In this document: positions 58,194 to 64,000 of the stretch, piece by piece | Position numbering within the stretch: position 1 is the stretch's first letter | How the letters are laid out: each line of letters starts with the position of its first letter | DNA from: Panagrolaimus kolymaensis | Taxonomy: Eukaryota > Nematoda > Chromadorea > Rhabditida > Panagrolaimidae | Direction: 5' to 3' | Assembly: GCA_028622995.1 (NCBI GenBank) | Contig: JAJQJQ010000002.1 | Span: 9,672,001-9,736,000 of the forward strand | DNA: 64,000 nt | Notes under the pieces: model-generated | What the model saw: the letters and a program-made list of their open reading frames with translations, nothing else | Told to the model about the DNA's origin: nothing | The model's database searches: none | Position numbers and translations under genes: made by a program

Positions 58194-58708
58194 TTTTTTT
58201 ATGAAATAAAAATTGAGAAGAAAAAATATAAAAATGATTGTAAGGAAGAAAATTTTAGAAAATGGTAAGAGGTATTATTGTTTGTTTACCACTCATTGCT
58301 TTTTTTGGGAGAAGTATGTCTTTAGGAGTCATTTTAGTTATGTGAGGTCAATTACAAATCCAGAGCTTCTTCTTATTTGCTATTATTTTTATTGATTTTT
58401 TTCCAAAAACATATTTTATTTAAAATAAAATTACAAAAAAAAAACAAGAAAAATTCAAAATTAAATAGCATTTCTCGAAAATTTATAAAGACATTTGAAC
58501 TATTGATGATTTTCCAATAAAAAATAAGGAAATGGCTATTATGAAAAAAATTATTACCAAAACCAATAAACTTGACATCTCACGAGAATAAGGTTTAAAA
58601 AAAATCATTGTTTTTTAAAATGAGGTCATGGCAAGGTCAAAGCATAAATTCTTTATGTTTGTTATAATCAAAATAAATCTCTGAAAGGTGCGTTAGAAAA
58701 TAAAAACT
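58194..58708. other. Intergenic region
   Basis: A/T-rich, no supported gene; 5' flank of the F-box-like gene and 3' flank of the HEPN-only gene. Confidence 0.4.
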
Positions 58709-59151
58709 TTATTGAAGGCAAATAAAACTTTCCCTTATTTGGTGAATAAATTTCTTTTCTTTATTATCCAATTTTTTTCCATGGCTTTTGAGTGCTTTTG
58801 AAACAGCTAGAATGGCCATATTGGTCAAAGTTATATCCCATGAACCAACTTTTCCATTTTTTAAAGTTTGTTTGAAGTTTGCCGGAATAAAAAACTTTTG
58901 TGTATCGCATAATTCAACTAACATTTCTCCACATTTTTCATCATCGTACCATTGATCGTCGTTGTCCCCCGGTAATTCGAGATTTCGATAAATAGTCCAT
59001 CGATTCTTAAAAATTATGTGCAAGTTTTCTGCTGCTTTCTTAAGCAATTGCTGAATTCGGCAGTGATTGAGAATTCTAAAATATTCAATTCAAAATTATT
59101 TAACAAACTCATTAAATTTAAAAATTACTCATTATGATCAACTTCTTCCAT
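58709..59151 (-). pseudogene. HEPN-only copy with damaged motif
   Basis: Exon 1 (59129-59151, MEEVDHNE) and exon 2 (58709-59075) join in the family phase to 129 aa. The HEPN domain is recognisable (ILNHCRIQQLLKKA, FKNRWTIYRN, GSWDITLTNMAILAV), but the motif reads QIRESFICLQ stop: Asn and His of R-N-x3-H are replaced and the frame ends there. The second half of the domain and all other family exons are missing. It lies about 300 bases beyond the 3' end of complete copy D. It is a truncated copy; if expressed, the domain should lack RNase activity. Confidence 0.7.
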
Positions 59152-59456
59152 GATTATAAATTTATTTATTAAGAAAAGATAATATTTTTTTTCAAAGTGC
59201 CAATAATCAAAAAAAAAATCATGAACGACAAAAAAATGCAAGATAAAAATGGGGAAGAGTGATTATAGCTCGAGTGATCCCTTTCCAATAGAATGCCAAA
59301 CTTTTTTCAGTTTGAGAAAAAAAAGTTTATTTGTAGAAAATTAAAACTTAAAAATTATATCATAATTATTTTTTACAAATCTCGATCTTTTAGTAATTTA
59401 TTGAATTAGTTTATAAATGCAAATTTGGTAAAAACAAAAGCACATTATCTTTTTTC

Positions 59457-62400
59457 TTACAAAACATTGGCATATTTTTTGAGATATTTGCATATTTCTT
59501 TATGGTTAAATTCAATCCAATCAAGTTTTTGACATTCTTTTGAGCAATATTTAGCCATCAAACATTTTGCACATTTTAAAAGCTCTGATTCTTTTCCACA
59601 ACAATGGCAACGTTTTTCTGATAAGGTGTTATCTAAAAATTAATTTTTTAAAAGAAAAAAAGGAGCAAAAATTATGCAAAAGTCGATGCTAATTAAAACA
59701 AACCAAAATTAATATACGCTGGATCTTCCACTCGAATAATAAATTGACCATCGGTGCCCTTTCGAAGATAGGGATTGATAATGGAAATTATGGTATTCAT
59801 TCGAAACTTTCTCATTACCTTTTCAATAATTTTTACTTTTGGCCAATTATAAATTGATACTCTAAAAAAACAATTTTAACAAATACTATTATGGAAAATA
59901 AAAATTTGCCGTTCTGTATCACCATTTTCATCTTCAATAACTGTTGCAATTCCAACAATAACGAATGGCCAATCTATGATTCGGGCTTCGAGAACACATC
60001 CATTATAAACTTTTTCCCCGCTCAAATCCATTTCTTTTAAAGTAATTTTCTTCAAATTAAATAAACTTGGCTTTTGTGGTGTCTTAGTTGGTTTAATAGT
60101 TGTAAATATATTTGTATTTTTGCTATTATTAAAATTATCTTCCATGTTTATAAAGTATGCCCGATGATTTGTAAGCAAATATTTTCTTTTGGGTCTTAAC
60201 AAAAAATCTTCTCGTTTATTATTTTGTTGTGGCATTCGCGGTTGTTGGGAGAGTTGTGTAATTGTAGTAACAGCTAAAAAATGATTTTTACAAATAAGAG
60301 TGCATTTCAAAATTTGCATAAATAATAATTTTTATTAATATTGTTTTTACAAATTTTTTTACCTGCAACCTCCTCAACTGCTCGATTTTGTCCAACTATT
60401 TCTTTTTTCTTCATTAACTGATAGGCAGCTTCTAAAGTGCTTTTGAGGGGAAAATCATATGGTAAAAAGCAAGGTAATTGTTTCCTTTCACTTTCTAAAC
60501 CTGCTTTAAAACATTCAAGAAATTTTTCATTATTTTTGGTATAAATATAATACGATGCTTTTCGATAATGACAAGCTGGAACTTTATCATGATCTTCAGG
60601 AGCTATAGTTAGAAATGCATCAAATGCATCTAAAGTTGCTTTTGGTGAATTTTCATGCATAGCTAATACTATTGCATGAATATAGATAAACCGAAATGAA
60701 TCTGGATAAAGCTAAAAAAAATTTCAAGCTTTTAAAAATATTTTGGATAATAAATTTACTTTCAAACATTTTTTTGATAAATTTAGGGCTACCTTCATTT
60801 CTTTATGATGAATATGACCTGATATACGCATTTCAAGAAAATATCTATCATCGTGAAAGTGTCTTAAATATTCATCAATTATGTCCATTAAATCCCCATT
60901 TTTTGTGTTTATCTGTACCAAACATGTCGCAACATCAATTTCTTTATAATGTGTTTCACCCCATTCCTAAAAATAAATCCGGTTTGTTTTGAAAGAAAAC
61001 TTTTTTTGTTGGTTGAAGCTTACTCTGATGATAGGCTCTAACAACTCTGGAATTTTAGCTATTTGATGATCCAATCGAATTGCTTTGGATAAACATGAGC
61101 ACATTTGTGCGAGGTCTTTCTTTTTAAAAGCATCCATTGCGGCATTAATATTTTTCCAAATTTCAATCTGTCTTTTGGCCGTCCATGATCCTTTATTACC
61201 GGCTTCCTTAAACAAATCTCATTACATTTAATTTTTACTATAATATATTTATTTTACTTGTATATATTTGCCATATTGCTCTTTATCTAATGGATTTGCT
61301 TTTTCAACCTTTCCAGGATTCATAACTTTTGAAATTGCAGCTAACTTTTGAAATTCTTTAGGAACGCTTTCAACGGCTTCCAAATGTTTTTCTGCTAATA
61401 TATCTCCTTTTGATGCAGCTGTTTTTAACCATTTTTTTCCTTAATATTTTTTAAAAACATTTTGAAATCTTTATTATAATTAATTACCTTCATTTAAATC
61501 CTCATCAGTAGGTAACACGGATCCTGTTCCTTCACCACTGAGATAACAGTTGGACAAATTTTGCATTCCTGGAGTATCGCCCCGCTCAGCGGCTAATTTA
61601 AAATATTGATATGCTTTTGAAAGTGACTTTTCAACTCCTTGCCCTTTTTTATATTGTATTCCTAAATTATTTGCAGATGGACCAAAGCCATTGTTGACGG
61701 CTTTTTCATACCAATTTGCTGCTTCCTTGTAATTTTGTTTTACACCTGTACCTTCTGAATACATGAGGCCTAGAGTATGTTGAGCTTCTGCTATACCGCT
61801 TCCCATCTGAAAATTTATTACTCGCTCTTAATTATTTAAAGCAATATTTACCATTAAACCCATTAGCGGCTTTGAATTTGCTGCTTTTTTTAACCAATGA
61901 AGTGCTAAATCATAATCACATTTTACACCTTTTCCATGTAGATATAATAATGCTAAATTATACATTCCTTCTGGAATTCCATCAGCTGTGGCTTTCGCAT
62001 AAAATTTTGATGCCATTAAGTAATCTTGTTTTACGTTACCCATTCCATCTCGATATTCATGACCTTTAACAATATTAACGAATGGTGTTTGCGGAAGAAG
62101 TTTCATAGCTTTCTTTGCCATATCTTCGGGTAATCCTAATTGTGCTATCATCGCGTTAGTCTGTTCTTCTACTGATTCTGTGTGTGGATGCAAAGCAGGA
62201 TTAATATGATCATGACGAGACAAAATTCCATTCTAAATTACTCTGGTAGTTAAGCCCAATATAAACAAATCAAGATTTTTACTTCTCTTCTCACATCACT
62301 CAAAGCATCTTGAGCTTCCTTTGAATCAGACTTTAAAGCCACAGCTTTGATTAATGCACTTTCTGCTTCTGACCATTCTTGAAGTTCCATATGTGTTTTA

Positions 62401-63332
62401 CCCAAACGAAAATAACCTCGCCACCAACAAGGCCATAACTGAATTGCCCATTCTGCATCTCTTTTTGCCATCAACAAAGAGCTTTCAGTTTTTAGCATTA
62501 AATACGCGGCACTTCTATTTGAATAAATAAGCGCTTGATTTTCAAGCGTCAAACCAGAAATATCCAAGCATTTATTATATGCTTCAATAGCTTCATTTAA
62601 TTTATCTGACTGAAATTATTAGAAATTAAACTATGTAAACTCGACTCCCTCATTATACCTTAAATAACTTGTTTGCTTCTTTCTTTAATTTTGCAAACTT
62701 TGATTTATCATCCTCAACGATCTTAGGCTGGCCAACTTGCATTATATTTTGTTTAATTTTTTCAATATCCACTAGGCTTTCCCCTCCTTTAAGCATAATA
62801 TCTGTAAGCTTGTCACAATATAGAGTAAATTCATCATCCGTCAATTTTGTTGCTATAAAAAACATGTAATGGAATTAGTGAGAAAAAAAGTTATTACTTC
62901 CATGCATAAATGAATTTCGAATATCTTTTAATTCTTTTATCATTTCTTCTTCAATTATGTCAAATGGTACTCCAAAAACTTTGATTCTTTTTGAAACCGC
63001 ATCGATAGCTTGATATGTTAGTGTCACATCCCATAAATCGAGTTTTTGATTTTTAATTACATTTGTCATTGGAGATGGGAGGTTGGAAAATTTAAGTTGT
63101 AGTAATTCAGCTCCATGAATTCCATCATCATTCCATTGATTGTCTACTCCTCCTGGATTTATGAGATTTTTATAAATAAACCATCGATTCCGAAAAATTC
63201 CATGCAATTTTTCATTGGCTTTATTCAAAAATTGATGTATGCGGCAATGGTTTAAAATTCTGTAAACATATTTATTAACTTTAACATAAAAAAACTGGAA
63301 AAGGCTAACTCATTATGATCAACAGTATCCAT
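59457..63332 (-). CDS. HEPN-TPR-Sel1-MYND protein, complete (copy D)
   Basis: Thirteen exons from the 5' end: 63310-63332, 62897-63259, 62659-62852, 62283-62609, 61852-62232, 61498-61806, 61258-61439, 61024-61206, 60760-60966, 60363-60711, 59910-60273, 59704-59861, 59457-59632; 1071 aa. HEPN at about 9-190 with DLWDVTLTYQAI and DIRNSFMHG; TPR at about 194-302 (NRSAAYLML, WPCWWRGYFRLGK); Sel1 repeats at about 330-595 (GMYNLALLYLHGKGV, AQHTLGLMYSEGTGV); helical repeats to about 840; linker domain (KVYNGCVLEARIIDWP, VIEDENGDTER); MYND at about 1020-1060 (CHCCGKESELLKCAKC, KYCSKECQK, NHKEICKYL). The intron after exon 11 starts GC (GAACG-GCAAAT), as in F-box copy 4. No lesion was found. Exon borders match copy C throughout. 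Confidence 0.87.
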
Positions 63333-63850
63333 ATTTAAGAAATTCACCTTTTGCTGCTGCGCCAGTCAAAATATCTATTTTGAAACTAAAAATAATTATC
63401 ATGGTTGTTATTAGATTTAAATTTATTCATTCACGAAATTCTATCGCTAATATTCAACGAAAAAAATCTTTCTTGATTCCTTCGATTTGTATTGTCCGAA
63501 AGCAATAGATATGCTTAATGTAAATAAGTATCAAACAATCTATTGATTATAACGTTGTGTATAAATTATATTCAAAACGTGAGTTTCATTTTACTTTGTT
63601 TATGTTATCAGTAAACATTGAGAGAAAAAAGTGATAAAAATTAAATGGACACAAAGGGTGAACAAATAAATTGTGGGAATTGATGGATGAATCACCAGAG
63701 AAAAAAACTAAAAAAGACAAACAAAATTAAAAATTGTGCCATCATTTTTTAGCAAGTAAATACATTTTTTTATTATTAAAGACAAAATTAATTTAACGAC
63801 AATAAAAAATATTTTTATTTATCAAAGTTTTAATTTTTGCTTGTAATTAA
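63333..63850. other. Intergenic region
   Basis: A/T-rich, no supported gene; 5' flank of copy D and 3' flank of the gene that enters from the right edge. Confidence 0.4.
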
Positions 63851-64000
63851 TTATTCAATATCTTGCCAAACAAATTCATTTACTTTAGAAAGAATAATAT
63901 TTGTTCCATTATTTTGATTTCCAAATTTTGTTTTTAGATTTTCAACAATTTCCCATTTATTAACTTTCAATATATTCATTTTTATTTTTTCAACATCCGA
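63851..64000 (-). CDS. 3' end of a gene running off the window
   Basis: An open frame enters at 64000 and ends with TAA at 63851-63853. It reads DVEKIKMNILKVNKWEIVEN, then KFGNQNNGTNIILSKVNEF and VWQDIE. The regular charged and hydrophobic pattern looks coding. The family cannot be named from 49 residues. Confidence 0.5.
   Translation of the reverse strand, partial: SDVEKIKMNILKVNKWEIVENLKTKFGNQNNGTNIILSKVNEFVWQDIE

Overview
The window is nuclear DNA of an animal, most likely a free-living or related nematode. The base composition is strongly A+T rich. Genes are split by short introns (mostly 45-70 bases) with GT donors and T-rich acceptors ending in TTTTAG or TTTCAG. Several products belong to families typical of nematodes: a secreted DB-module protein, a multi-domain CUB-like surface protein, a C-type lectin and a chemoreceptor-like seven-helix protein. 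An affiliation with clade IV (Panagrolaimus-like) worms is a guess from composition and from the F-box-like family; no marker gene here settles it.

Two multigene families dominate and are interleaved. Family 1 encodes F-box plus leucine-rich-repeat proteins of about 500 aa in six exons. There are four complete copies (3202-4985 +, 9114-10969 +, 14517-16293 -, 31879-33656 -), an internally deleted copy (25011-25704 -), a copy cut after exon 3 (29547-30095 -) and two stray last exons (5122-5310, 30957-31040). Family 2 encodes long proteins with, in order, a HEPN domain of the DZIP3 type (RN-x3-H motif), a TPR block, about five Sel1 repeats, helical repeats, a linker domain and a MYND zinc finger. 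There are two complete copies (42537-46438 + and 59457-63332 -), two copies without the MYND tail placed tail to tail (17533-20167 + and 20331-23083 -), two HEPN-only genes (24039-24810 +, 58709-59151 -), a decayed 3' half (47600-49098 +) and two relics (16751-17009 and a lone MYND exon at 23378-23533).

Layout. 1-3.2 kb: C-type lectin, a TTAA-flanked foldback element and a possible solo LTR. 3.2-11 kb: F-box/LRR genes around an Hsp70-related gene whose parts are in unusual order. 11-14 kb: DB-module protein and an intronless GPCR. 14-25 kb: F-box/LRR gene, then the first HEPN/MYND cluster. 25-34 kb: broken F-box copies, an amino-acid transporter, repeats and an intact F-box gene. 34-36 kb: ADP-ribosylglycohydrolase. 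36.9-42.5 kb: frameshifted F-box-like pseudogene, a GC-richer LTR-like island and about 27 tandem copies of a 145-base unit that run up to the start codon of the complete HEPN/MYND gene at 42.5 kb. 46.9-52.3 kb: truncated membrane gene, HEPN/MYND pseudogene and two genes of unknown family. 53-57 kb: the CUB-like protein. 57-63.3 kb: F-box-like gene, HEPN-only gene and the second complete HEPN/MYND gene. The last 150 bases are the 3' end of a further gene.

The singletons do not form an evident pathway. The two expanded families, with their frequent truncation, exon loss, conversion and duplication, look like rapidly evolving accessory arsenals. F-box/LRR proteins would be SCF ubiquitin-ligase adaptors; HEPN domains with this motif are often ribonucleases. 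A role in intracellular defence or proteostasis is an inference, not shown by the sequence.
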